This document shows, piece by piece, positions 31,466 to 44,270 of a stretch of 64,000 nt of DNA. A model generated the notes under the pieces. That model was not told the DNA's origin and searched no databases. It was given only the letters and a program-made list of their open reading frames with translations. Numbering within the stretch: the first letter of the stretch is position 1; the number at the start of each line of letters is the position of its first letter. Position numbers and translations under genes: made by a program. The stretch lies in contig CM047429.1 of NCBI GenBank assembly GCA_026168455.1, positions 6,413,125 through 6,477,124 of the forward strand, written 5' to 3'. The stretch comes from Theocolax elegans. Taxonomy: Eukaryota > Arthropoda > Insecta > Hymenoptera > Cerocephalidae.

Positions 31466-31687
31466 TTCAAAAATACCCTGTACGTGGCCTTTTGGTGGCT
31501 ACTGGTCTTCTCGACTCTTGGGTGTGCTGGCTCCGCTTCAGTTCCAGGGTTTACCTTATGCTTGGTGTTAGGCGTGTTTCTTATAGGGTTCAGGGAAATA
31601 TATAGGGTAATGGGTAGGTAGGGATGTGTGTGCTCGCTTCGCACCATGACAGGCACACTTGTCTTGTCACACAGTATATATATATAT
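31466..31687. other. GC-richer unassigned sequence ending in (TA)n
   Basis: About 190 bp that replaces the outer end of the preceding transposon's right repeat, with no recognisable protein in six frames beyond short openings. It ends with a (TA)n run at 31675-31687, the target of the next element. Confidence 0.4.
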
Positions 31688-32650
31688 GGGGTATTCCACG
31701 TGAAGTGGTCCGATCAAAATTTTAAAATGCACCAAATTTTGGGTACACATTGCAAATATTTCTCAGAATACAGAAAAAAATTTTTAGGTACTGGAATCTA
31801 TTTGCTCAAAAGTTATTCTATCCTCAAAAAGTGCATTTTTCCAATTTTTTTTCAACAGCAGCTGGGTTTACCACTATTTAACTCAAAATCTATCAACTTT
31901 TACTATAGAACATTATATGTAACATTCGTTGCTAATTGTGTTTGGAATTTATTCTTCTGGGTTAGAATTTCTAATTTCAAGGTGAATGTTATATAAACTA
32001 CATGTCAATATTCAACTTGAAAAAAGTGCAAGTAAAAGAAAGCTTGGAACAATACCTTTCAAATGGTCTGTAGCATTTTTATGGCCTTCATTTCTGTAAA
32101 AAGTTATGATAATTTAAAGAAAGAGAAAAAATTCATAAAAATTAACATGGTAATTTCCATTTAAATTTTTTAAAAATTTTCGTGTTTTTTTAAATTATCA
32201 TAACTTTTTACAGAATTGAAGGCCATAAAAATGCTACAGACCATATGAAAAGTATTGCTCCAAGCTTTCTTTTAGACTTTTGGATAAAAAATCAATTGTG
32301 GCGCACTTGCACTTTTTTCAAGTTGAATATTGACATGTAGTATATATAACATTCACCTTGAAATTAGAAATTCTAACCCAGAAGAATAAATTCCAAACAC
32401 AATTAGCAACAAATGTTACATATAATGTTCTATAGTAAAAGTTGATAGATTTTGAGTTAAATAGTGGTAAACCCAGCTGCTGTTAAAAAAAACTTGGAAA
32501 AATGCACTTTTTGAGGTTAGAATAACTTTTGAGCAAATAGATTCCAGTACCTAAAAATTTTTTTCTGTATTCTGAGAAATATTTGCAATGTGTACCCAAA
32601 ATTTGGTGCATTTTAAAATTTTGATCGGACCACTTCACGTGGAATACCCC
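31688..32650. mobile_element. Palindromic MITE, 963 bp, inserted in (TA)n
   Basis: Starts GGGGTATTCCACGTGAAGTG and ends with the reverse complement. The arms (31688 to about 32118, and about 32192-32650) match almost throughout, leaving a central spacer of about 75 bp. It is flanked on both sides by ATATATAT, so the exact target duplication is ambiguous. It has no coding capacity. The high arm similarity suggests a fairly recent insertion. Confidence 0.75.
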
Positions 32651-33955
32651 ATATATATGAAAAATTAGTTATTTATATAAGAAATTAAGTTTGTTGTATT
32701 TCTACTTTATGGGGTGATACTTGATTAAGGGTAGAGTATGGTCGAAAATTTAAAAAATAATCAATTTATTTTTATTTTATAAACAAGTTCTAAATGTTAC
32801 GTAGCATGTGCGTAAATAATGTTTAATATTATAAAAGTTATGTGTCTACCTAATTTCAGCATTAGGTAATTTTCAGTTAATGCAATAAGTCATGTATCTT
32901 AAACATTAAAGCTAAATAATTCAAAAACTATTTTTTATACGTTTTAAACATTCCTTGCAGGATAATTTTTATCGTAGGCTCCTGAAATTTTGTACACATC
33001 TTCAGATATATATGAATTATAAAGTTACACAGCCTTTTTTGTTTAAAATTAAATGTGACATTTTTATTACTCTAGTAAGTAATTAATAAATTAGTAATAA
33101 TTACTTATTTAATTGCAATAATAAATGTCACATTCAAAAAATGGTAATTCCGACAACCTGCATATCGTTTACAGGAAATAATGATTTAAATTTATACAAC
33201 CTTTTTTTCCGCTGCATTTTGGTACTTCGAATTATCTCGTATATAATATAATGTGGTAAATCTGTATTAAAAATAATAATTAGTCAATCTATGTAAACTT
33301 TCAACTGATTTAGTAACAAACATTGTAATAATTTTGTGAGTATTTTATCGATTGAGTATCTATTCATCATTGATATAACAGTGATTTTGTATTGATTCAA
33401 TTATCTTCTCAGATGCAATACTGAATCTTTTATGTTTATAATTTTTAAAACGATATTACTTTTATATAATAATTATTAATTATAATTAATTCAAAATGGA
33501 TTCAGTACTGATTCCGTAATGATACAACATTATCGATTTATTACTGATTTTTCACTGTTTCAGTAAAAAATCAGTTTTGAGTTTTGGTGTAAATTTACTA
33601 CTGAGTCAGTATTGATTCTGATTAAGGGGGTGCCATAGCGAAAAACTATCGACGAAGCGTAGGTAATGTAGTAAGCTGTAATGTACTAGTAGCGCCATCA
33701 TCCGTTGTAACATTATATTACGCTATAAGCTTACAGTAGATGGCGCTAATCGTACATTCCAGCGATCATATTCATTTACCAATATCTTTTCGTGCATTGC
33801 ATTATTTTACAAAAACCATTGGGGTTGCAAACTCAACAATTATCGATAATTGTATCGGTAATGTAATATAACCTCAAAATAGATGATAATACTAGTATAT
33901 TTTATTTATTTGACGGGATGTCAGACCCAAATTATAGGAATCTGCATCTTTCAAA
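32651..33955. other. AT-rich stretch with one conserved-looking dyad
   Basis: No gene. At 33680-33758 there is a dyad: AATGTAC, 3-nt bulge, TAGCGCCATC (33690-33699) against GATGGCGCTA (33739-33748), 3-nt bulge, GTACATT, with a 39-bp loop. TTAAGGGGGTGCC at 33624 resembles a TTAA-type element end, but its partner is not found. Confidence 0.4.
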
Positions 33956-33957
33956 AT

Positions 33958-34372
33958 AAAAAGGGTCGTGGGTTCGATCCCAGACGTGTACCTCTGAAAA
34001 TTTTTTTCATGTGCATTTTTCGAACACCGCAACTCAGTGGCTCGGCGTGTCACTATAATGTGACGCCAGTTCAGGTGTGCGTGCGTTTCGTGCATTTTTC
34101 AGTGCATGAGAGATCATCATGCACGGGCATCTGAACTATTGGGAACGTTAGGGATGCGAAGATGTAAAGAGGATCGCGGTGGTTCCATCGGGAGGACAGG
34201 AAACTGTAATTATTAGACTAATTACAGTGACCGATGATATCTTCCGATGGACACAAGCACCACTGTTTCAACTACATGTGCTTTGTTTACAGACACACTG
34301 TTCACCTCCGTCGCTGATTAGCCCTGGCAGCATAAATAGAGCGACGTTAAATAACATAAAAAAAAAAAATAA
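33958..34372 (+). mobile_element. SINE-like sequence, tRNA-derived head incomplete
   Basis: GGGTCGTGGGTTCGATCCCA at 33962 contains a good RNA polymerase III B box (GGTTCGATCCC) within a T-arm-like stem. A GC-richer unique body follows, and the 3' end GAGCGACGTTAAATAACAT precedes an A-rich tail. No convincing A box lies upstream at normal spacing, so the 5' end is probably truncated. Confidence 0.45.
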
Positions 34373-34649
34373 AAATGATATTTATAATATTAAATTAAAA
34401 ATCTAAAAAATTTTAAGCGGATTGCTTAAAACATTAGAATTAAATATATATATTTTATATATATATTTTAAATACTAATTTATGAAACAATTTGTAGTCA
34501 GTAGGTATTAATCAAAAAAGGCATTCAACAGATTGCGTTACATTTAAAATATTACTTTTTTATGCAATGTAGTGATTTGTATCGTTCACTTCATTAATTT
34601 ACTGCAGTGAATAATACTGTAAATCACTTATTTCTGCATTTCTCTATGC

Positions 34650-35485
34650 AGCGGACTATACCATCTAAAACGCAAGTAGAGCCTTTTACCTTTACTAAAT
34701 ACATTCCTTGCATTTCGCTATGCAAGTACTCGTCGTATTCGTTTTGCTTTATCCTTTACCTTTATTGAATACATTCCTTGCATTTCGCTATGCAAGTACT
34801 CGTCGTATTCGTTTTGCTTTATCCTTTTACCTTTACTAAATACATTCCTTGCATTTCGCTATGCAAGTACTCGTCGTATTCGTTTTGCTTTATCCTTTTA
34901 CCTTTATTGAATACATTCCTTGCATTTCGCTAAGCAAGTACTCGTCGTATTCATTTTGCTTCAACTTTTTTTACCTATACTGAATACATTCCTTACATTT
35001 CGCTATGCAAGTACTCGTCGTATTCGTTTTGCTTCAATCTTTTTTACCGATACTGAATACATTCCTTGCATTTCGCTATGCAAGTACTCGTCGTATTCGT
35101 TTTGCTTCAATCTTTTTTACCGATACTGAATACATTCCTTGCATTTCGCTATGCAAGTACTCGTCGTATTCGTTTTGCTTCAATCTTTTTTACCTTTACT
35201 GACTAAATTTCTTGAATTTTACTATACAAGTACTCGTGGCATTCGATTTGAATAATTTTTTTACCTTTACTGAATACGTTTCTTGCATTTCGCTATGCAA
35301 GTACTCGTGGTATTCGATTTGCTTCATTCCTTCTTAGCTTTACTGAATTCATTCATCCTTACATTTTGCTATGTAAGTACTCGTTGTATTCGTTTTGATT
35401 CAACCTTTTTATCTTTGCTGAATACATTTCTTGCATTTCGTTATGCAAGTACTCGTGGTATTCGTTTGGCTTCAACCTTTGAACA
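34650..35485. repeat. Minisatellite, about 11-12 units of 70-76 bp
   Basis: The unit core TTGCATTTCGCTATGCAA begins at 34708, 34778, 34849 and 34920, then continues in variant form at 34993, 35066, 35139, 35212, 35283, 35359 and 35431. It is followed by GTACTCGTCGTATTCG and a T-rich spacer. The core is a 6-bp perfect hairpin (TTGCAT/ATGCAA). Period drifts from 71 to 73 to about 75 bp across the array, and the outer units are most diverged. Confidence 0.85.
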
Positions 35486-35629
35486 CAGGCTATGAATAGT
35501 ACCAATTAGTACGCATACCTTCTGCATTTCACTATTCAGTGGATTAGACCATTTGATACTCTTAATTTTTGCTTTCCACTATGCACTTGTTTAGACCATC
35601 TGGAACCCGATATTTCTGAATTTTTCTAT

Positions 35630-36145
35630 GTAATATATAGGTCCAATTAAGTCTATATGCATATAATATGTGGTAAATCCTCTTCACATTAATTTTGACA
35701 TTATGAAATATTTTATCTGTGGTTGAACAATAAATATACATTTACGCCGATCTCTGGACACAGAAAAGTATCTGTAAAACATGAAAAATAAACATACGAC
35801 AACAGTATTTCAAAATCTAGTATAAATCATACTTTTAACTTTACTGACCTGGTGTGTATATATCTGATTCGCCAAAACGCTTGCAGATACGTAAGGTGTA
35901 AACATAGATGGATCATCAAGCAATAGATGAAATAACTAATTTTCAAGAGTGTCTAGATAGGTTGCATGTTCCAACCTTGAAGTAACTCCATATGCACATC
36001 ATATGTGGTAGGTTCTCTTGAGATTAATTTTTAAATTGTGGTAAATATCTACGCTGATGTCTCAAAACATAAGTATCTTTAAAACAGATAATATAAATAT
36101 ATTTCAACCGAATTTAAAATGTAGTATAAATCACACTTTGATCTG
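35630..36145. repeat. Diverged tandem duplication, about 333-bp offset
   Basis: ATATGTGGTAAATCCTCTTC at 35667 pairs with ATATGTGGTAGGTTCTCTTG near 36000. GTATCTGTAAAACA pairs with GTATCTTTAAAACA, and GTATAAATCATACTTT with GTATAAATCACACTTT. No coding content. Confidence 0.5.
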
Positions 36146-36256
36146 TGATGTAGTCACATCACTAAACGATACCTGAAAATAAAAAAAATATATATTAATC
36201 AATAAGTATTCAATATTAAAAGGTAATATCATGTAAATATACTTATCTGTATTTAC

Positions 36257-36345
36257 AAGGTGATGACGTGGACATCCAGAACGTTGTACGGTGTCAGCGT
36301 GTCCGTGGGGTTTGCCGTTGTCAGCTACTCCTTGGCACGCTGCTT
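36257..36345 (-). CDS. Candidate internal exon of an unknown gene
   Basis: On the minus strand TTATTACAG precedes an 89-bp open segment (KAACQGVADNGKPHG region when joined to the upstream exon), and CTTGTAAAT could be the next donor. Base composition is more GC-rich than the surroundings. Protein not recognised. Linked with 37515-37560 only because the phases agree. Confidence 0.2.
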
Positions 36346-36359
36346 CTGTAATAAGAAAT

Positions 36360-37330
36360 ATGTTAATATTGCGTAATAGTAATTATTTATTGGTTAGTAG
36401 GGACATATATGTAATAAGTAGGAAGTAAATAAAATATATAATATAGAATATAAAAGGAAAATAATGTATAAGTGAATAAGTATTATGGAAGAAGCAATCG
36501 AAGACTGGATATTCAATTTATGAAATTCAAAAGGGAGTTATCAACAGAATAAAAAAACAGCTGCCAATTAATTGGCACATAACTTCCTCAAATTAAAATG
36601 TTGATCCTATATGTAATATATTACTCAAATATAGTATTATTTAATTATATAAATCAAAATTTTATAATATTTCTAAAAATATTTCGTTTCTTATAAATAA
36701 ATAATATTTTATGATATATCTAAAATTATTTATATTTGTTTAAAAAGTATATTTAAAATGTTAAACGAATACCTCTGCATTCGCATGTTTTTTAAAAAAC
36801 ACTACATCTTTTCACAAACATAAAGAATATTCCTATAATTTTGTTCAATATTCAAATGTGATTTACATAAAAACAAATGATTCATATTTGCATATGTATA
36901 AATTATTGACTAAATAAAAACTGACATAGAAAGTTTTGCTTTACATTCATTTTGTAAGCTCATTTAGCTAATTAATTTCCAAAAAACAAAATCATTCAAA
37001 TTTTTTTTTTAATTAACAAAAAAACTAATAGATATACTTAGTTAACCCAAAAATGAATTATTCAAAAATCGAAAAATGTCATTAAAAAGAGCTACTTGGA
37101 GGATAAATAATTAAAAAAAAATAAATAAACATGTTTATAACATGTTTTTAGAGAGTCAAAAAATTGTACAATTACAAAACTTTCTCTATAAGGAAGCAAA
37201 AGGGATTAAATAGTGAATAGAGTTTAATAAGAGAAAGATGGATAATTGATTTAAATAAGTAAATAAGAAAATAATTGAAGTGTACTTAAAAATGCACTAA
37301 GATAGTGCATACTTTATAAAATGATGAACG
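36360..37330. other. AT-rich stretch, possible intron
   Basis: No ORF or element recognised. It would be intron if the two candidate exons are real. Confidence 0.3.
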
Positions 37331-37514
37331 TTTAAAATTTCACCGTGATCAGCTGCGTTGTTGACCGCGCCGAAGACCTGTGAACATAGTGGACTGCATC
37401 ACCTGGGGGGCCGTCTACTTGCGTATATGAACACATTCACAAACACACCACTCCGCGTCAGTGCCCGGGTAACGTCCCCGATGGTAAGGATCGCGCGCAC
37501 GTGGTGAAACTTAC

Positions 37515-37560
37515 TCGAAGCACATTGTTTACGTGCTGGCCCGCGCTCAGTTGCCGCCAT
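37515..37560 (-). CDS. Candidate first coding exon with strong start and donor context
   Basis: The start reads AAAGATGGCGGCAACTG on the minus strand, a good initiation context, and encodes MAATERGPARKQCAS. It is followed by a strong donor GTAAGT (from 37514). It sits in a CpG-rich island (37340-37660) resembling a promoter. Splicing to 36345 is in phase 1 and gives an open reading of 45 codons. The product is unknown. Chance cannot be ruled out. Confidence 0.25.
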
Positions 37561-37904
37561 CTTTAATCTAACCAGATTCAAGCGCGCGCACACTGAATAC
37601 ACGCGGTCCGTGCTCATATCGGCAAGGTGATTGCGTATATCGAGAATAGGGAATTCGGAACGCGTGTAGTGGGGGAACCCATGAGTATTGCAATATAATA
37701 CACATGTTATTGTATAGAGAGTTTAATTTATATTCAAATAGTACAAATGACATAAATTTTAAAAATAAAATGGGCAAATAAACACATGTGTAATATATGT
37801 AAAATAAAATACATATAATAAATAAAAAGGGCAAATAAACTTGTGTATATGATGGCATTAGTCACATGTTACAATTAAGCCAAGGAAAAAATTTATAAAT
37901 CGTT

Positions 37905-38230
37905 TATAATTATGATTTACCTGAAATCGAAGACCAGAACACTACGCGGCACGCTCCCGCGTTTGCTTATTCGCGGGAGCGTGCCGCGCAGTGTCCAATA
38001 TATTTTCTATAGTAAAAATAAAATATATTTAATAACTTAATTAGGCAAATAAACATATGTATACAATGACATTAGTCACAATGTACATTTAAGCAAAGGA
38101 AAAAATTTATAAATCGTTTATAATTATGATTTACCTGAAATCGAAGACCAGAACACTACGCGGCACGCTCCCGCGTTTGCTTATTCGCGGGAGCGTGCCG
38201 CGCAGTGTCCAATATATTTACTACGGTCGA
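37905..38230 (+). repeat. Two diverged edge monomers of the satellite
   Basis: Units with ACTACGCGG at 37941 and 38155 (214 bp apart) share the hairpin but differ in the AT-rich half (AATCGTTTATAATTATGATT). Their hairpin arms match at all but about one position, better than in the main array. Similar AT-rich sequence at 37740-37900 suggests a further decayed unit outside. Confidence 0.8.
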
Positions 38231-38499
38231 AAGCAAATATTTTGAGTCTGTAAAATGGGTGAAAGGAGATATATTCTTGTCTTACCTATTCAAAATTTAC
38301 TTCCAAGATGTTTAAACAATTTTTAGAACGTTTACAATTGTCGATTCAGTCGAAATTCCCAATCAGGACACTACGAGGCACGCTCACGCGTTTGCTCATT
38401 CGCGGGAGCGTGCCGCGCAGTGTACAGTATAATTTCAATGGGAAAAATAAATATTTTGAGTCACTAAAATGTGCGAGAGGAGATATATTCTTGTCTTAC

Positions 38500-41400
38500 C
38501 TATTCAAAATTTACTTCCTAGATGTTTAAACAATTTTTAGAACGTTTACAATTGTCGATTCAGTCGAAATTCCCAATCAGGACACTACGAGGCACGCTCA
38601 CGCGTTTGCTCATTCGCGGGAGCGTGCCGCGCAGTGTACAGTATAATTTCAATGGGAAAAATAAATATTTTGAGTCACTAAAATGTGCGAGAGGAGATAT
38701 ATTCTTGTCTTACCTATTCAAAATTTACTTCCTAGATGTTTAAACAATTTTTAGAACGTTTACAATTGTCGATTCAGTCGAAATTCCCAATCAGGACACT
38801 ACGAGGCACGCTCACGCGTTTGCTCATTCGCGGGAGCGTGCCGCGCAGTGTACAGTATAATTTCAATGGGAAAAATAAATATTTTGAGTCACTAAAATGT
38901 GCGAGAGGAGATATATTCTTGTCTTACCTATTCAAAATTTACTTCCTAGATGTTTAAACAATTTTTAGAACGTTTACAATTGTCGATTCAGTCGAAATTC
39001 CCAAACAGGACACTACGAGGCACGCTCCCGTGTTTGCTCATTCGCGAGAGCGTGCCGCGCAGTGTCGAGTATATTTTCTATGGTAAAAAATAAATATTTT
39101 GAGTCACCAAAATGGGCAAGAGGAGATATATTCTTGTCTTAACTATTCAAGTTTTACTTCCTAGATGTTTAAACAATTTTTAGAACGTTTACAATTGTCG
39201 ATTCAGTCGAAATTCCCAACCAGGACACTACGAGGCACGCTCACGTGTTTGCTCATTCGCGGGAGCGTGCCGCGCAGTGTACAGTATAATTTCAATGGTA
39301 AAAAATAAATATTTTGAGTCACTAAAATGTGCGAGAGGAGATATATTCTTGTCTTACCTATTCAAAATTTACTTCCTAGATGTTTAAACAATTTTTAGAA
39401 CGTTTACAATTGTCGATTCAGTCGAAATTCCCAACCAGGACACTACGAGGCACGCTCCCGCGTTTGCTCATTCGCGGGAGCGTGCCGCGCAGTGTCGAGT
39501 ATATTTTCTATGGTAAAGAATAAATATTTTGAGTCACTAAAATGGGTGAAAGGAGATATATTCTTGTCTTACCTATTCAAAATTTACTTCCTAGATGTTT
39601 AAACAATTTATAGAACGTTTACAATTGTCGATTCAGTCGAAATTCCCAACCAGGACACTACGAGGCACGCTCCCGCGTTTGCTTATTCGCGGGAGCGTGC
39701 CGCGCAGTGTCCAATATATTTACTACGGTCGAAAGCAAATATTTTGAGTCTGTAAAATGGGTGAAAGGAGATATATTCTTGTCTTACCTATTCAAAATTT
39801 ACTTCCAAGATGTTTAACCAATTTTTAGAACGTTTACAATTGTCGATTCAGTCGAAATTCCCAACCAGGACACTACGAGGCACGCTCCCGCGTTTGCTCA
39901 TTCGCGGTAGCGTGCCGCGCAGTGTCGAGTATAATTTCTATGGTAAAAAATCAATATTTTGAGTCACTAAAATGTGCAAGAGGAGATATATTCTTGTCTG
40001 ACCTATTCAAAATTTACTTTCTAGATGTTTAAACAATTTTTAGAACGTTTACAATTGTCGATTCAGTCGAAATTCCCAACCAGGACACTACGAGGCACGC
40101 TCCCGCGTTTGCTTATTCGCGGGAGCGTGCCGCGCAGTGTCCAATATATTTACTACGGTCGAAAGCAAATATTTTGAGTCTGTAAAATGGGTGAAAGGAG
40201 ATATATTCTTGTCTTACCTATTCAAAATTTACTTCCTAGATGTTTAAACAATTTTTAGAACGTTTACAATTGTCGATTCAGTCGAAATTCCCAACCAGGA
40301 CACTACGAGGCACGCTCCCGCGTTTGCACATTCGCGGGAGCGTGCCGCGCAGTGTCGAGTATAATTTCTATGGTAAAAAATAAATATTCTGAGTCACTAA
40401 AATGTGCGAGAGGAGATATATTCTTGTCTTACCTATTCAAAATTTACTTCCTAGATGTTTAAACAATTTTTAGAACGTTTACAATTGTCGATTCAGTCGA
40501 AATTCCCAACCAGGACACTACGAGGCACGCTCCCGCGTTTGCTCATTCGCGGGAGCGTGCCGCGCAGTGTCGAGTATAATTTCTATGGTAAAAAATAAAT
40601 ATTCTGAGTCACTAAAATGTGCGAGAGGAGATATATTCTTGTCTTACCTATTCAAAATTTACTTCCTAGATGTTTAAACAATTTTTAGAACGTTTACAAT
40701 TGTCGATTCAGTCGAAATTCCCAACCAGGACACTACGAGGCACGCTCCCGCGTTTGCTCATTCGCGGGAGCGTGCCGCGCAGTGTCGAGTATACTTTCTA
40801 TGGTAAAAAATAAATATTTTGAGTCACTAAAATGGGTGAAAGGAGATATATTCTTGTCTTACCTATTCAAAAATTACTTCCTAGATGTTTAAACAATTTT
40901 AGAACGTTTACAATTGTCGATTCAGTCGAAATTCCCAACCAGGACACTACGAGGCACGCTCCCGCGTTTGCACATTCGCGGGAGCGTGCCGCGCAGTGTC
41001 GAGTATAATTTCTATGGTAAAAAATAAATATTCTGAGTCACTAAAATGTGCGAGAGGAGATATATTCTTGTCTTACCTATTCAAAATTTACTTCCTAGAT
41101 GTTTAAACAATTTTTAGAACGTTTACAATTGTCGATTCAGTCGAAATTCCCAACCAGGACACTACGAGGCACGCTCCCGCGTTTGCTCATTCGCGGAAGC
41201 GTGCCGCACAGTGTCGAGTATAATTTCTATGGTAAAAAATAAATATTTTGAGTCACTACAATGGGTGAAAGGAGATATATTCTTGTCTTACCTATTCAAA
41301 ATTTGATTCCTAGATGTTTAAACAATTTTTGGAACGTTTACAATTGTCGATTCAGTCGAAATTCCCAACCAGGACACTACGAGGCACGCTCCCGCGTTTG

Positions 41401-44270
41401 CTCATTCGCGGGAGCGTGCCGCGCAGTGTCGAGTATAATTTCTATGGTAAAAAATAAATATTTTGAGTCACTAAAATGGGTGAAAGGAGATATATTCTTG
41501 TCTTACCTATTCAAAATTTACTTCCTAGATGTTTAAACAATTTTTGGAACGTTTACAATTGTCGATTCAGTCGAAATTCCCAACCAGGACACTACGAGGC
41601 ACGCTCCCGCGTTTGCTCATTCGCGGGAGCGTGCCGCGCAGTGTCGAGTATAATTTCTATGGTAAAAAATAAATATTTTGTGTCACTAAAATGGGTGAAA
41701 GGAGATATATTCTTGTCTTACCTATTCAAAATTTACTTCCTAGATGTTTAAACAATTTTTGGAACGTTTACAATTGTCGATTCAGTCGAAATTCCCAACC
41801 AGGACACTACGAGGCACGCTCCCGCGTTTGCTCATTCGCGGGAGCGTGCCGCGCAGTGTCGAGAATAATTTCTATGGTAAAAAATAAATATTTTGAGTCA
41901 CTACAATGGGTGAAAGGAGATATGTTCTTGTCTTACCTATTCAAAATTGACTTCCTAGATGTTTAAACAATTTTTAGAACGGTTACAATTGTCGATTCAG
42001 TCGAAATTCCCAACCAGGATACTACGAGGCACGCTCCCGCGTTTGCTCATTCGCGGGAGCGTGCCGCGCAGTGTCGAGTTATATTTCTATGGTAAAAAAT
42101 AAATATTTTGAGTCACTAAAATGGGTGAAAGGAGATATATTCTTGTCTTACCTATTCAAAATTTACTTCCTAGATGTTTAAACAATTTTTAGAACGTTTA
42201 CAATTGTCGATTCAGTCGAAATTCCCAACCAGGACACTACGAGGCACGCTCCCGCGTTTGCACATTCGCGGGAGCGTGCCGCGCAGTGTCGAGTATAATT
42301 TCTATGGTAAAAAATAAATATTTTGAGTCACTAAAATGTGCGAGAGGAGATATATTCTTGTCTTACCTATTCAAAATATACTTCCTACATGTTTAAACAA
42401 TTTTTAGAACGTTTACAATTGTCGATTCAGTCGAAATTCCCAACCAGGACACTACGAGGCACGCTCCCGCGTTTGCTCATTCGCGGAAGCGTGCCGCGCA
42501 GTGTCGAGTATAATTTCTATGGTAAAAAATAAATATTTTGAGTCACTACAATGGGTGAAAGGAGATATATTCTTGTCTTACCTATTCAAAATTTGATTCC
42601 TAGATGTTTAAACAATTTTTGGAACGTTTACAATTGTCGATTCAGTCGAAATTCCCAACCAGGACACTACGAGGCACGCTCCCGCGTTTGCTCATTCGCG
42701 GGAGCGTGCCGCGCAGTGTCGAGTATAATTTCTATGGTAAAAAATATATATTTTGAGTCACTAAAATGGGTGAAAGGAGATATATTCTTGTCTTACCTAT
42801 TCAAAATTGACTTCCTAGATGTTTAAACAATTTTTAGAACGTTTACAATTGTCGATTCAGTCGAAATTCCCAACCAGGACACTACGAGGCACGCTCCCGC
42901 GTTTGCTCATTCGCGGGAGCGTGCCGCGCAGTGTCGAGTATAATTTCTATGGTAAAAAATATATATTTTGAGTCACTAAAATGGGTGAAAGGAGATATAT
43001 TCTTGTCTTACCTATTCAAAATTGACTTCCTAGATGTTTAAACAATTTTTAGAACGTTTACAAATGTCGATTCAGTCGAAATTCCCAAACAGGACACTAC
43101 GGGCACGCTCCCGTGTTGCTCATTCGCGAGAGCGTGTCCGCGCAGTGTCGAGTATATTTTCTATGGTAAAAAATAAATATTTTGAGTCACCAAAATGGGC
43201 AAGAGGAGATATATTCTTGTCTTAACTATTCAAGTTTTACTTCCTAGATGTTTAAACAATTTTTAGAACGTTTACAATTGTCGATTCAGTCGAAATTCCC
43301 AACCAGGACACTACGAGGCACGCTCCCGCGTTTGCTCATTCGCGGGAGCGTGCCGCGCAGTGTCGAGTATAATTTCTATGGTAAAAAATAATATATTTTG
43401 AGTCACTAAAATGGGTGAAAGGAGATATATTCTTGTCTTACCTATTTAAAATTGACTTCCTAGATGTTTAAACAATTTTTAGAACGTTACAATTGTCGAT
43501 TCAGTCGAAATTCCCAACCAGGACACTACGAGGCACGCTCCCGCGTTTGCATCATTCGCGGGAGCGTGCCGCGCAGTGTCGAGTATAATTTCTATGGTAA
43601 AAAATAAATATTTTGAGTCACTAAAATGGTGCGAGAGGAGATATATTCTTGTCTTACCTATTCAAAATTTACTTCCTAGATGTTTAAACAATTTTTAGAA
43701 CGTTTACAATTGTCGATTCAGTCGAAATTCCCAACCAGGACACTACGAGGCACGCTCCCGCGTTTGCTCATTCGCGGAGCGTGCCGCGCAGTGTCGAGTA
43801 TAATTTCTATGGTAAAAAATAAATATTTTGAGTCACTAAAATGTGCGAGAGGAGATATATTCTTGTCTTACCTATTCAAAATTTACTTCCTAGATGTTTA
43901 AACAATTTTTAGAACGTTTACAATTGTCGATTCAGTCGAAATTCCCAACCAGGACACTACGAGGCACGCTCCCGCGTTTGCTCATTCGCGGAAGCGTGCC
44001 GCGCAGTGTCGAGTATAATTTCTATGGTAAAAAATAAATATTTTGAGTCACTACAATGGGTGAAAGGAGATATATTCTTGTCTTACCTATTCAAAATTTG
44101 ACTTCCTAGATGTTTAAACAATTTTTGGAACGTTTACAATTGTCGATTCAGTCGAAATTCCCAACCAGGACACTACGAGGCACGCTCCCGCGTTTGCTCA
44201 TTCGCGGGAGCGTGCCGCGCAGTGTCGAGTATAATTTCTATGGTAAAAAATAATATTTTGTGTCACTAAA
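38500..44270 (+). repeat. Satellite block 1, repeated at about +14,595 bp
   Basis: The order of monomer variants matches 53100-58870: CTCACGCG monomers, then CCCGTGTTTGC with CGAGAGCG, then the TTTACTACGGTCGAAAGC variants, then GATTCC and CGGAAGCG variants. Offsets are 14,594-14,597 bp at several marks. Confidence 0.85.

Noticed and set aside
33955..33995. A tRNA gene at the GGTTCGATCCC motif
   Set aside because: There is no acceptor stem, A box or anticodon arm at proper spacing; better explained as a SINE head fragment.
34920..35495. ORFs of about 65-70 codons in the 35-kb region
   Set aside because: They are translations of the 70-76-bp minisatellite.
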